From Bugula neritina (Eukaryota; Bryozoa; Gymnolaemata; Cheilostomatida; Bugulidae), in the NCBI GenBank assembly GCA_964035545.1, contig OZ037772.1, positions 9,273,150 to 9,337,149 of the forward strand: a stretch of DNA of 64,000 bases, written 5' to 3'. Below the pieces are notes generated by a model. The model was not told where the DNA came from and did no database searches. It saw only the letters and a list, made by a program, of their open reading frames with translations. Both the position numbers and the translations under genes were made by a program. Below are positions 23,901 through 33,539 of this stretch, piece after piece (the stretch's first letter is position 1; the number at the start of each line of letters is the position of its first letter).

Positions 23901-26900
23901 AAATCAATGATAATAATTATTATACTGATTGTGCGCTTGCATGACTTTATTTCTCAAAAGGTTTTTCGCATTACTCAATCACTAACTCAAACACTGAAAC
24001 ACTCACTCACTCACTCACTCACTCACTCACTCACTCACTCACTCACTCACTCACTCACTCACTCACTATCTCACTATCTCACTCACTTTGTCTCATTGGT
24101 TCACTCTGTCTTATTCACATATATGCTTGGCAATAACTATAACTATTAATCCTCACTGCAGATTGTCCTGCTTGTTACAACTTGGTCCAGGACGCTGTAA
24201 ATGATATTCGTCAGAGTCTAACAAACTTATCAGACACACTAAAGAGCATCAACGACAATCCAGATGCGGTAGATGATGCGGAATTCACTGCTCAGCTAAA
24301 GGAAATTGAGGATAGGGTCAACGCCCTGTACAACCGGTCTCTTGACCTCCAGAGTAAGTTTACATTATGATTCATCAAACATGAGTCACTAGTTTTAAAA
24401 GGATATACAAAATTATATGACACTCACCACTTTACAGAAGATATCAAATAAATTTTGTTTATAGAAAATGGTAAATCAGACTTTCTATGCATATCCTATT
24501 TTTTTTCAAGTCTAACGCCAATAGCTCATGATATATTAGTATTTTAGTGCTTTTAGAGCTCCTAATTCACTTCTTTTTAAAGAAGTTGACATGTAGAGTT
24601 GGCAAATCTAAAAACATTGGAAATACTTTTAGCAGCTGTTATTGTTTTACTATTAAATACTATCTTGGAAAATTTTGCACCAAAATGTGCCATAAAACAT
24701 GAGTATTTTTTTATTCTTACACTTTCAAACTAAAAGTTAGCAGACGTTACATTTTGTTTTGCGGTGAATCAAGAGTCGATAGTTAACCAAGTATTTGCTC
24801 ATTTAGACTCTGGTGGCCCTGTGTCAGATGATTTGAAGGCGATTGACTCTCAAATTTTCGATTTGAAGAACAAAGCTCTGGAGATTCAAGTGATAGTCGC
24901 CTCTACCCAGGAGGAGTATGATAGAATTGACCTTGACACTTTGGACGGTCACATTTCTAACGCTAGCGGTGTGTTTGTTTGCTTTGAATTATTTATGCTG
25001 CATATTGCACTAGTTGTTTTACGTGTAACTGTCATTTCTTTTGGCCGAATCACTTCCTGGGTTAACTGCTTTGTATTGCTTTAATAAGTTGTCCGTTTAG
25101 GCATCGGGTTGAGGTTTTAGTAAAATGTAGAAAAAATTGAACTTTTGTAGCAAGGCTAGTATGTATATTAAACCATTGATCTCTTCTCTATATTAAGCCC
25201 TGGTTATAAAGTTTATTTAATTCCATACTAGGTAAAATGAGTCACCAGTGAAATTCTTATGGAACTTTGCAAATGATTTAAGTTGACCCGTTGCAATAGA
25301 GTTTCATTAACCTTCGTTTTGTAGCCGAGGTGGCCGATTCCCGCAACAAATTTGCCGCGGAAAGCTCCCAGCTGTACAACGACATTCTGGCCGCTCTTGG
25401 GAAGAATGGACCCAAGTCTGAGTCCCAGAATATGACCGCACTGGCTCAGCAGAGCATAGAGATTGTGGCAAACCAGGTTAGTTGGGGGCCTCACTGGACC
25501 CTCCCTCTAGTAGTGAGCTTAGTTGGGGTTCTTCCTTACTCTCTACTATATAATTGCTTCAAAACAATAAAAGGTCAGCTTCATTTCTTAGTCAAGGTTC
25601 TCACGGGGTGGGCACCTTCCACTAGTGTAGGGGGCTTAGTAGGTAATCTCACCAACTATTATAGGGAACTTGGCCTTTAGCTAGTCATTTTTCTGTCCTT
25701 TTTGAGCAATTATCAATTTTAACTATTTGTTTTTGATTTGCTCATATTTAGATAAAATTCTTTGAGTTTTAGAATTGTTGTAGTTATCTAACACATGTTG
25801 TTCAAAGTTTTCTTTTTATTCCGTTTCAGAAAGTTGATGCTGAAAAGATTGTTGAAGTGGCGGACAATTCCAATGAGATCTCCTCGCGAGCCTACCAACT
25901 AGCTGTGGAGGCCACTAAATCTCCTGAAGATCTCGAGATGAAGTTGTCTCTCCTGCAAGACAGGTAAAGTGGTACTTCTCATACTTAGAATTCCTTGTGC
26001 CCAGTAGTTTTGGCGAAACTGAGCTAGAAAACGATTGTGAGTTCCTATTGGATAGTTTCTTCAAGTAATTTCCTCTGCTATAGGTTTTACTACTGGCATT
26101 AAAACAGGGTGTTTAGATCTTGTACTCTTAAAGCTTAGGTTTACCAATACAAAGTTGATTGAATTAGGTTTACATCAGAATATGTGTTGGAATACAGTCT
26201 TTAACAAACTCACTATAATATGAAGTAAGTTTCATTTTGTTTTGGATTTGTTCTCTCGTTATCACGAAATATGGATGATAGCTGTTTTAAGACATGACAA
26301 AGCACTCAAATCCACTGTTTATTAATCATACCCTCATGCAATGATGCCTTTTTAAACACTATAATATATCCTTTTACGCTATAGAGTATATACTATGAAG
26401 CTTGTATGGACAGATAACGCCTCAGTAGATATGATGAACAAATCTCTTACTCTTTAAGGGTTCAAAACCTTTACTAGCTGTAACATGTCTCACCTTATAT
26501 GTTCTAAACTCTGGAAAATTCTGGAATATCTTGCAGGTTTAATGGGGCAAGGAACATTCTAGAAAGTGTTGCTGAGGCGGCTCAGAAAGCTCTAGAGAAA
26601 GCTACGATGATTCATACCAACGCTATCGAGAGTCTGAATGACGCTGAGCGTACAATAGTCCCGGATATTGACACGTCTCTGCAACTCGCTGAGGCACGGG
26701 ACATTCTGGAACAGGTGAGGTTAACATTTTGTATTTTATGCATGAACAGAGTCTTACATGTAAGCAATTACTGGGCAAATTTTTTCTTTTTTCTGTCACA
26801 ACTTTGGACTTTGAATGTGGTACTTTTTATCAAAAATCTGACATTTAAAAGTAAGTCAAAATTCATTGATGTCTTTTGTTGGGGCTTTTATTACGTCAAT

Positions 26901-29900
26901 ACCAGATATTATGTGAAGAGTCAATTTTGCTAAAGCAGTTATTGGGTGCAAGTTTTCTAAGCTGCTAATAATGCAGATAGGAAACTGACTGCATTGAACT
27001 TCATCACTAATCTTCTAATCTTTCAAATTGCATTAATACACTGAAAAATGTTAAAGTGATATGATCCTTCATTAAATGGTAGGATTTCTTTTATTAAATA
27101 CAAAAAAATAGTACTTGAATTTTAAGTATATATGTATAGGGAAGGTTTATGAAAGAACATGTTTTATAATCAAAAGTCTTTACATATAGTCTTGTGTATT
27201 TTTAGGCTGAACTTCAAAAGAATCAAACCACTGCTTTGATGGAGAAATTTGGATCTCTGATAAATGAGACACAAAATCAGATTGAGACTGCAGAAGAACT
27301 TTTCAACAGAACTTATGTTGCTCAGCAGGTGAGTCTAGTAACATTTGTTTACTGTTCCTTACCCATGTGGTAAGATATATGGTATGTCCTTATATGGTAA
27401 GATGTATGGTATGACCTTATATGGTAACATGTGCTATGACCTTATATACTATGACCTTATATGGTAACATGTGCTATGACCTTATTTAATATGACCTTAT
27501 ATGGTAACATGTGCTATGACCTTATATAGTATGACCTTATATGGTAACATGTGGTATGACCTTATATGGTAACATGTGGTATGGCCCTATATGGTAAGAT
27601 ATGGTATGACATTTTATGGTAACATGTGGTATGACTGTGTGCTCTATAGTTTTTATGGTCAAGTATGATAATATATTATTAATTTTACGCAATCGCATAA
27701 CATAATAAATACAAACATGATGTAAATATGGTAGAACATAAACAAGCGCGATGAAATTTTTTATACGGTAATCTGTGGTCACATGTTGGTGATATTATTC
27801 CAGGGAAGCTTTTAATCTAAGTAATAGACTTGTTTCATTTTTCTTGTGCATTAAGTGTTGTCTTTCCAAATAATAAGATGAAATTTTATACTAGTATTTC
27901 AACTATCTCCGCCAGATAAGGAAACTTCTTTTATTACATCATAGATAATTTAGTTCAGGAAATGGCGGAGAAAGGTGAGAAAAGTTAATGTGGTTCTTAG
28001 CCATCCCAGCCGTTATAAATAGTCTTGATGTTAAAGCATTTTTGTCTGTAAAATACTGCCAAAAAGTTTTGTGGCCAGGCTTGCAGTATTGTGTCGGAAA
28101 AACTAATTTATCTGGAATGCTGTAGAACACCGACGATTTGATGGCTGAAGTGGATGTGGCGCTACAACGAGCTCTACAGGCTATTCAAGACCCCGAAGAC
28201 CTACTTGCCGAAGCTCTCGAACAGTTGAAAACCTTACAAGGTGAATCATACTTGCATCCTGCTCATCATAATACTCTAACTGCACAATTTATCTTTATAG
28301 GTTAAAATTGAGCAAGAGTAATTGTGAATCAGGTTGCCACGGCTTCGTATTGTGTGTAAACATTTGCAAAGCTTTAATGAAAAATGCACATCAGTAGCAC
28401 AGAGCAGCTGATTCCCTTACTGTGTAAACCTACTCCGTTGACGAGTTATGAAAGTTTTGCCCAAAACATTCGATTCAATTGTAGAGTTTGATCAGGTGGT
28501 GAAGGAGAGCAAAGAGAAGGCAGTTGAGGCCCTAAAGATGATTCCTACCATAGAGGAGCTGTTGGATAGGGCGGATAACGAGACGTCCCGTGCCCGTGAA
28601 ACTGTTGAGGGGGCTAAGCAAGCTGCAAATGAGGCTAAACAGACAGCTCTAGACGCCAAGTTGACGGCAAACGAAGCCAGTGAGGTCGGTGTTGCGTGTA
28701 CAATGGGAGAGGGGGGGGGGGGGGGGTGGGGGTAACTTCCCTGCTTGTTTGTACTGTTACTGTATTTATGTTCCTGCTTGTGTATTTTTCAAGCATGTTT
28801 TTCCCCCCTCTCTTAGTTTTCCTTCTTTTTCTTTCACTCACTCACTCTCGTTCATACACTCACTCACTCACTCACTCACTCACTCACTCACTCACTCACT
28901 CACTCACTCGGTCACTCACTCGCTCGCTCACTCACTCACTCACTCACTCACTCACTCACTCACTCACTCACTCTCTCTCTACTCTTTTATAGAATTTTCG
29001 CCCTTCTATCTCTTACTACAGCTGTGTTCATATAGTTACAAAATTCTAGTACTTTATGCTGTCACGGCTAATTTCATGCTACTCTATATATAATATTGGA
29101 GCTATCTTTCAGAAAGGCTGAGCTGGGTATCCACTATTCTGATTTATTTTGTTTTAGAATGCGGCCAAGATTTTAGCCGAGGCCAAAGATGCTAAACTGG
29201 ACGTGGACGCTGAGGCTAACAAAACAGACACCCATGAGATACAACTGAATGCATTGTCGGAGCAAATCAACCAGACCAGACCCTTAGAGGAGGTGTGTGG
29301 TCACTTTACCTGTTTACTCTCTGCTCTTACCTGTTTACTATTACCTTTACTTACCTGCTCTTACTTCTATTTGCTTTGTGTACAACTGTACTATTTATAT
29401 GTATGCAGTAATGAAAGAATCTACATATATCTGTACTTTTCGTGGACGATTTTACAATTTTAGCTTCATCTGTAGCATTTGTTATGTGAATTATAAATGT
29501 TTTTCGTTTGGGCTTACCATATATTGTGAAATACAGAAATGGGTTACTACTATTGGTTTACAAAGTCAACCCAGTAGCTTTTAATAGTCTTGGATAAGAA
29601 AACTCTCAGATATATCTTCTATTTCATCTGTTCAAATGCTTATAGATGTACTTCAAGGAATGTTTATAGATGTACTTTATTGTCTGGATGTTTGTAGGCT
29701 GACAAGTTGTTGATTGATGTGGTGCTGACGGAAGCCGAGAGGGCGCGTCAGCGGGCTAGAGATGCTGCCGTTCAACTGATGAATGCCAAGAATCAAGTTG
29801 ACTCCATCATCAACAGTTTAGGTAGCTGAGGCTAGCTGATCGTTATTTAGTTTTCAATAGCTCTTCTCTCATTATAGAATATTGGTAACAGAAGTTGTGC

Positions 29901-31872
29901 CCTCTCATCATTGAGATTATTATGTACTTTGAGTAAATCGTAGAGCAGATAAATCTGATAGAACTATTAATCATGCTGCGGGGTTTCATAGCTTCTCTAC
30001 TTTTACTAATTATGTTTTGAAAACCCTGTTTTTATTGGCTAAAACTGCATCAGCTTTTTCAGAGAATCTGTATATGAGAGAATAGTCTAAATTTATATGC
30101 ATTTGGAATTCTGAAAGTAGAATTAACTGCGGTTGAAAAGAATTTTTTGTTAAAGTCAATTTCCAATACAAATTTAAGATTATTTTGGCTTGTTATTTGT
30201 AAACTGCAGCTTTTTATTAGTAAAGGTAGATAGAAGTTTGCATAAAGTAAATACATAATATGAAATCCTGTATGTTTTTCAGCTACTTTGCCCGAGTTGA
30301 ACACAACTGAACTGGACAGACTAGAGGAGGAAATGGACAAGATAGAAGCTGAAATAAACTTGGAGAATATTAATATGCAGGTACAATAAAAAACTCACAC
30401 AAGTTTATAGTCACCTTCCCTGCAAGAAACCCCTGATAGAAAGGGTTTTTGTTAAAGCTGGCTAAGGACTTATTTAAATGAGGCACAGGAGCAATTATGA
30501 CTGAATGCTCTTCCTAACATCACTAATGGCCTTTGTCTGGCTCGAACCCATGACCTCGTAGTTTACTATGCAAATGCTCTAACCCCTAGACCACAATAAT
30601 ATATTTTTAATTTATATTGCTGAATATACAAGCGTCTACGCATTTAGTGGTGCTTTTTAATTTATCTGTCCTTGATATATGTACGCTTGCCTTTAATACT
30701 TTGACTGCATATTTCAAAGATTAAAGCCTTAAAATATTTCACGAGGTGAATAAAAAGTCTTCTATATTTAAATGTCTTCTAACTTAAACTTTTTTGCAAT
30801 GAGATCAGATTTAAAAGTCTTGGATGCAGCTCAATTTTTATGTAATTTATATTGGCATAGTCTTGTTTATGTTGCCTGCAGGTAAAAGAGTTAACACAGT
30901 TTAATGATATGCACCTGCACCTTGTCAATCAGCACTGGGATTCGCTGGATCAGCTAAAGGCAGATGAACGCAACCTTCAGGTAGGCTTTAACTTAGCTAG
31001 GCCTTAGACCATGTTAACTCCTCTCTCTTTTCACTTTGTATCCCTCTTTTCATTTGCTTTAATATAAATGCTATTTTTAAATCAATATGATTGGCAATTT
31101 AGGCCATTTTGTGTTTACAATATGCAGATTGGTGTCCCTGAAAGTTTACAAAAAAAAAACACTTGAAATAAGTAAAAATAGTTTTAAAGCTACTTTTTTC
31201 AAAGGTCAAAAGTATCTTGTTTTCGTATTTTTCGAGAATATATAAATTAGTAGTGCAAACAAAAACCTTGATTTGGTAAAAGCGGAGAAGATTTCTTCAT
31301 TATTCTCCAACTGTACTGATGAATCATTTCACTGTTGGGGGTTTGTTATGCTAGAACTTGTTTAATTTCCAAGGTGACCTGGCATTATTCAGTAATACAT
31401 ATTTTGCAAAGTTAATTTAATATTCCCTTAGGAATACTAGCGCCATTTTTAATATAATACTGACCTATGATTTTTCTTTTATTTATAAATAATGTTTTAT
31501 GAATTAAGTTTTTGCAGCAAAATTGTTTGGTTGTGCTGGTAAATCTTTAAAAAAAACTCATTTTCAATGTCGCTATCACAAAAGCGTGTCAATAAAATAT
31601 GCTGACGTAAATTATCTATTAAAATAATGAGCCTGCAGCAGACAGATGGCTATTTTTCAAATAGTGGTTAAAAATGGCCAACTACTATGTTTCAACACAA
31701 AAGATTTCGCAATCACCATTTTAGAGAGATTTTAATAATTTTTCTGTAGATGATCGTAGACGCTGTTCCCAAGCCTCCCCTTTGCTACAAAGTGCCAGTA
31801 CTGGAGAAAGCAGCAGACGGAGGTAAGAGGAGGCGGAGATTAAGGAAGTTGAGGAAGCGACATCGACATTAA
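8094..31872 (+). CDS. LAMC1-like: Laminin subunit gamma (33 exons, 1,660 aa)
   Basis: Secreted gamma chain of the basement-membrane laminin heterotrimer. Exons: 8094-8249, 8800-9001, 10643-10741, 13358-13512, 14148-14288, 14835-14965, 15481-15659, 16144-16332, 16784-16980, 17312-17477, 17974-18133, 18705-18869, 19311-19423, 19730-19954, 20133-20272, 20993-21165, 21813-21925, 22396-22610, 23151-23284, 23651-23745, 24162-24353, 24807-24968, 25325-25476, 25830-25963, 26537-26714, 27206-27328, 28126-28240, 28485-28684, 29158-29292, 29698-29821, 30283-30380, 30882-30980, 31750-31872. All phases agree and the sum is 4,983 nt, close to the vertebrate gamma1 length (about 1,609 aa). The start ATG precedes a signal peptide ([16 protein letters not shown]). 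Order: LN, LE repeats, L4 at about 535-690, LE repeats, coiled coil from about 1050. Single L4 and no LG domains mark a gamma chain. The basic C-terminal tail is unusual. Confidence 0.95.
9002..10642 (+). other. Laminin intron 2 (1.6 kb), no other gene seen
   Basis: Flanked by donor gtgggt and acceptor tttcag. A short C/T-poor tract and a GGGGGGG run near 10131 are present. I see no exon of another gene and no clear element. Confidence 0.7.
11277..11370. repeat. (TCAC)n microsatellite, laminin intron 3
   Basis: About 23 uninterrupted TCAC units on the + strand. The Thr-His-Ser-Leu frame across it is an artefact of the repeat. Confidence 0.95.
11956..12067. repeat. Tandem repeat, ~16-bp CTTGGCCCCACATCT unit
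   Basis: Six to seven imperfect copies of a C-rich unit (CATCTCTTGGCCCCA with CTGCATCT variants) preceded by a C9 run. It is intronic to laminin. Confidence 0.8.
15481..17477 (+). CDS. Laminin gamma: first LE (EGF-like) repeats, exons 7-10
   Basis: Residues about 295-538. Cys-rich LE modules start [10 protein letters not shown], the canonical opening after LN, and continue through [23 protein letters not shown] and [13 protein letters not shown]. The exon 9/10 junction gives [22 protein letters not shown], a normal LE sequence, so the splice choice is secure. This is the rod between the LN tip and the L4 domain. Confidence 0.92.
16355..16415. repeat. Short tandem repeat (GTGTCATAGT / GTGTCATGGT)
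   Basis: About six 10-11 bp copies of TGTCATAGTG-like sequence immediately downstream of the exon 8 donor, in intron 8 of laminin. Confidence 0.75.
17974..19423 (+). CDS. Laminin gamma: L4 (laminin IV type A / domain B) segment, exons 11-13
   Basis: Residues about 539-684. Exons 17974-18133, 18705-18869 and 19311-19423 encode the globular L4 domain inserted in an LE module: NAERWTAV opening, [40 protein letters not shown], and the closing [10 protein letters not shown] before SGYLDDV. Exon 13 must end at 19423 (AAA A|gtttgt), a weak donor. The better-looking gtaatt at 19434 would break the frame into exon 14. Confidence 0.9.
19730..23745 (+). CDS. Laminin gamma: second LE array, exons 14-20
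   Basis: Residues about 685-1049. LE modules include [27 protein letters not shown], the CPCPGQGPC block, [41 protein letters not shown] and [25 protein letters not shown] corresponds to the region that carries the nidogen-binding NIDPNAVGNC loop of vertebrate gamma1. Here it reads [10 protein letters not shown], so nidogen binding is plausible. Introns hold a 42-bp minisatellite starting at the exon 16 donor, a 29-bp minisatellite, and SINEs. Confidence 0.92.
20308..20350 (+). mobile_element. SINE 3'-end fragment
   Basis: Only the terminal part of the SINE family remains (TTTCAGGGATGGCGACTATAAACTTGCGCAAG). It lies in laminin intron 15. Confidence 0.5.
20702..20913 (-). mobile_element. tRNA-derived SINE copy, laminin intron 15
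   Basis: Near full-length, antisense to laminin. It has the 3' end (AACTTACACGAGTT), the core with GATGCTCTTCCTAACATCACC on the + strand, a perfect B-box (GGGTTCGAACCC) and the A-box/head CAGCTGTGGTCTAGAGG on the minus strand. Confidence 0.8.
21166..21395 (+). repeat. 42-bp minisatellite starting at the exon 16 splice donor
   Basis: Units start at 21166, 21208, 21250, 21292, 21334 and 21376, each beginning GTGAGT or GTGAGC. The first GTGAGT is the true donor of laminin exon 16. The donor motif has therefore been copied with the repeat, giving six evenly spaced donor-like sites. Confidence 0.9.
21450..21725. repeat. 29-bp AT-rich minisatellite
   Basis: Nine to ten copies of a unit containing ATATGTTTATTTATTATTTA, with period exactly 29 bp. 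The three overlapping Tyr/Phe/Ile-rich frames are artefacts of the period being 2 modulo 3. Confidence 0.92.
22129..22329 (+). mobile_element. tRNA-derived SINE copy, laminin intron 17
   Basis: Sense copy: head GCAGTGGTCTAGGGGTTAGA, B-box GAGTTTGAACCC, core GTTAGGAAGAGAATCCAGTT, CTGAATAAGTCC, and 3' end CTCACAAAGATGTGGACTAT. It ends only about 65 bp before exon 18. Confidence 0.8.
24000..24090. repeat. (TCAC)n microsatellite, laminin intron 20
   Basis: About 17 TCAC units, then degenerate TCACTATC units, in the same strand sense as the arrays at 11277 and 28840. Confidence 0.93.
24162..30980 (+). CDS. Laminin gamma: long-arm coiled coil, exons 21-32
   Basis: Residues about 1050-1620. Opens with DCPACYNLV, the Cys pair that links the chains at the head of the long arm, then runs as alpha-helical heptad sequence with Ala/Glu/Lys bias (for example [17 protein letters not shown]). 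Exon 22 uses the acceptor at 24805-24806 (ctcatttag), the only one that keeps phase 1. Introns carry two TCAC microsatellites and a 25-bp tandem repeat. No LG domains follow, as expected for gamma. Confidence 0.9.
27345..27645. repeat. ~25-bp tandem repeat (CCTTATATGGTAACATGTGCTATGA)
   Basis: About ten imperfect copies of GACCTTATATGGTAACATGTGGTAT and shortened variants in laminin intron 26, starting just after exon 26. Confidence 0.85.
28709..28734. repeat. Poly-G tract
   Basis: A nearly pure G run about 25 nt downstream of the exon 28 donor. It could form a G-quadruplex in the nascent transcript, but this was not tested. Other G runs lie at 7457-7476, 37590-37606 and 56110-56121. Confidence 0.85.
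28838..28978. repeat. (TCAC)n microsatellite, laminin intron 28
   Basis: About 30 TCAC units with a few CGGTCAC and CGCTCGC interruptions, same strand sense as the two other arrays in this gene. Confidence 0.93.
30392..30595 (-). mobile_element. tRNA-derived SINE copy, laminin intron 31
   Basis: Antisense copy beginning 11 bp after the exon 31 donor. Core GAGCAATTATGACTGAATGC, B-box (GGCTCGAACCC on + strand) and head TGGTCTAGGGG (minus strand) are visible. Confidence 0.8.
31750..31872 (+). CDS. Laminin gamma: last exon with C-terminal Cys, Glu and a basic tail
   Basis: Residues 1621-1660. The sequence [12 protein letters not shown] aligns with the end of vertebrate gamma1 (Cys pairing to beta, and the Glu needed for integrin recognition, third from the end). 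Here Glu1639 is followed by 21 residues ending [15 protein letters not shown] before TAA. A strong donor-like GTAAGA sits inside this exon at 31823, so an alternative 3' exon cannot be excluded. Confidence 0.85.
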   Translation: MIVDAVPKPPLCYKVPVLEKAADGGKRRRRLRKLRKRHRH

Positions 31873-33509
31873 ACTGCAGAAGACAATCTGAAATTGACTT
31901 ACAGACAACAACTCGGATATTAGCTGCAGACGGCAATACATACAATGACTTTCAGACAACAATTCAGATATTAGCTGCAGACGGCAATACATACAATGAC
32001 TTACAGACATCAACTCAGATATTAGCTGCAGACGGCAATACATACAATGACTTGCAGACGACAATACATACAATGACTTGCAGACCACACTCCGAAACTT
32101 ACTAGCAGATGACAAAACATACTTCATGCAGCAGACTACAAAATATACATAAATGTATAGATGAGATAGAAAAAAATAGTTATTTAACTGAAAATAAAAG
32201 AGAACTGAATTTGCTAAATACACAGACACTAAACTTTGAATGACAGACCATAACTTTCAGACTGACCTCAACTTAAAGGAGATATATTTAGAGTGCTGTA
32301 CAGACATTTTTCATGTAGAAACCTTAACTTTGATTGTATTAATAAGTTTTTCGTTAGTTTGAATTGCATTGGAAATTAGATATGATTCGAGCATACAAAT
32401 AATTGTAAAATTCTCATAATAATTGAATTTAGATTAATGTTTTTGTAATACTTATATCATTTTATTAATTAGTCATTTAAAATAATATTGGTGCTTAAAA
32501 ATACTCAGAATAGCTTGTAAACCTATGCATATACTAATTGTTATCTTTGAAACTAGTGTTACTTTACTAAGTTACTTCGTTTAGCTAATGATGTATTAGT
32601 GTTCTTATTTAACTTATATTTCTTATCTTTCATTTTCTACTTGTAATAAAATATATAAAATAGCTTTATAAAGAAGTAGTTCTTTGTAATAGTTTATATA
32701 TAGTGTATGCAGCTCTAATTGCTATATAATATATATTCCTTGTATAAAGTTTGATCACGTTCTATCAATAAGCTACACATGAATGAATAGATTTGAATCT
32801 GTAATTAAGTTGAGTTGCATGTTGTTGAAATAAACTAAATTTAATGTATTTTAATTAGCAATTTTAAGTTTTACTTCAAAAGAATTTAAAACAGGCATGC
32901 AACAATCTACCTTCTATTGTTGAGCTAATAACTATATGTAGCTAATAACTTAATTAATCTATGAAAAACAAAGTCTATAAAATTTGTTAAAGTTGCTAAA
33001 TATAACTGACTTTTTTAGCTAGATATTTACCTCTTGTGACCTATTACTGTCACTCAACTGACGAGTAAAGGTAAGTCTTGTTTTTGCTGAAGAATGACGT
33101 ACACTAGTTGAAACTGACAAATTCTGATTCTTGTTGCTAATTATTGACCTGATTGTATTTATTCCTATATAAATAGTTTATATAGCCCAAGCAAACCCAA
33201 ACCCTTAACAAATTATATGCTTTTGAAAAAAGCTATGTATATTTTCTGATGTAAGTAAAAAGTAAACAGCACTATATAAGAAAAATTGAATAATATTCAA
33301 CAAATAGGCATAATTTTTAACATTTTGACAAACACTATCATTAAAAAAAATTAAATAGTAAAACACCCGCATGTGTAATGATACTATTTAAAGGTAACAT
33401 CTAAAACTAACATCATGTAATATCAATGTTGTTTTTATGTAGAAAAAAATCTGAAAAATGACTGAAAAATTGACAGCATTTTTATATTACAATACAATTT
33501 GTGTTGCAG
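31873..33509 (+). other. Laminin 3' flank and gap before TRIM-like gene A
   Basis: Contains the 50-bp repeat array just after the laminin stop. Three AATAAA signals (32193, 32645, 32829) could end the laminin mRNA. A donor at 33070/33071 (AAAG|gtaagt) may close a non-coding first exon of gene A. No coding exon is seen. Confidence 0.5.
31874..32100. repeat. 50-bp tandem repeat in the laminin 3' UTR
   Basis: About 3.5 copies of a unit running CAGACAACAACTCGGATATT then AGCTGCAGACGGCAATACAT and ACAATGACTT. It starts within a few bases of the laminin stop codon, so it is probably transcribed. Confidence 0.88.
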
Positions 33510-33539
33510 AGAGACTGTTGATGTTACTTGGAGTAAACA

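Noticed and set aside
31840-32229. 129-codon minus frame with repeated CMYCRLQLISEL
   Set aside because: Antisense translation of the 50-bp repeat in the laminin 3' region.
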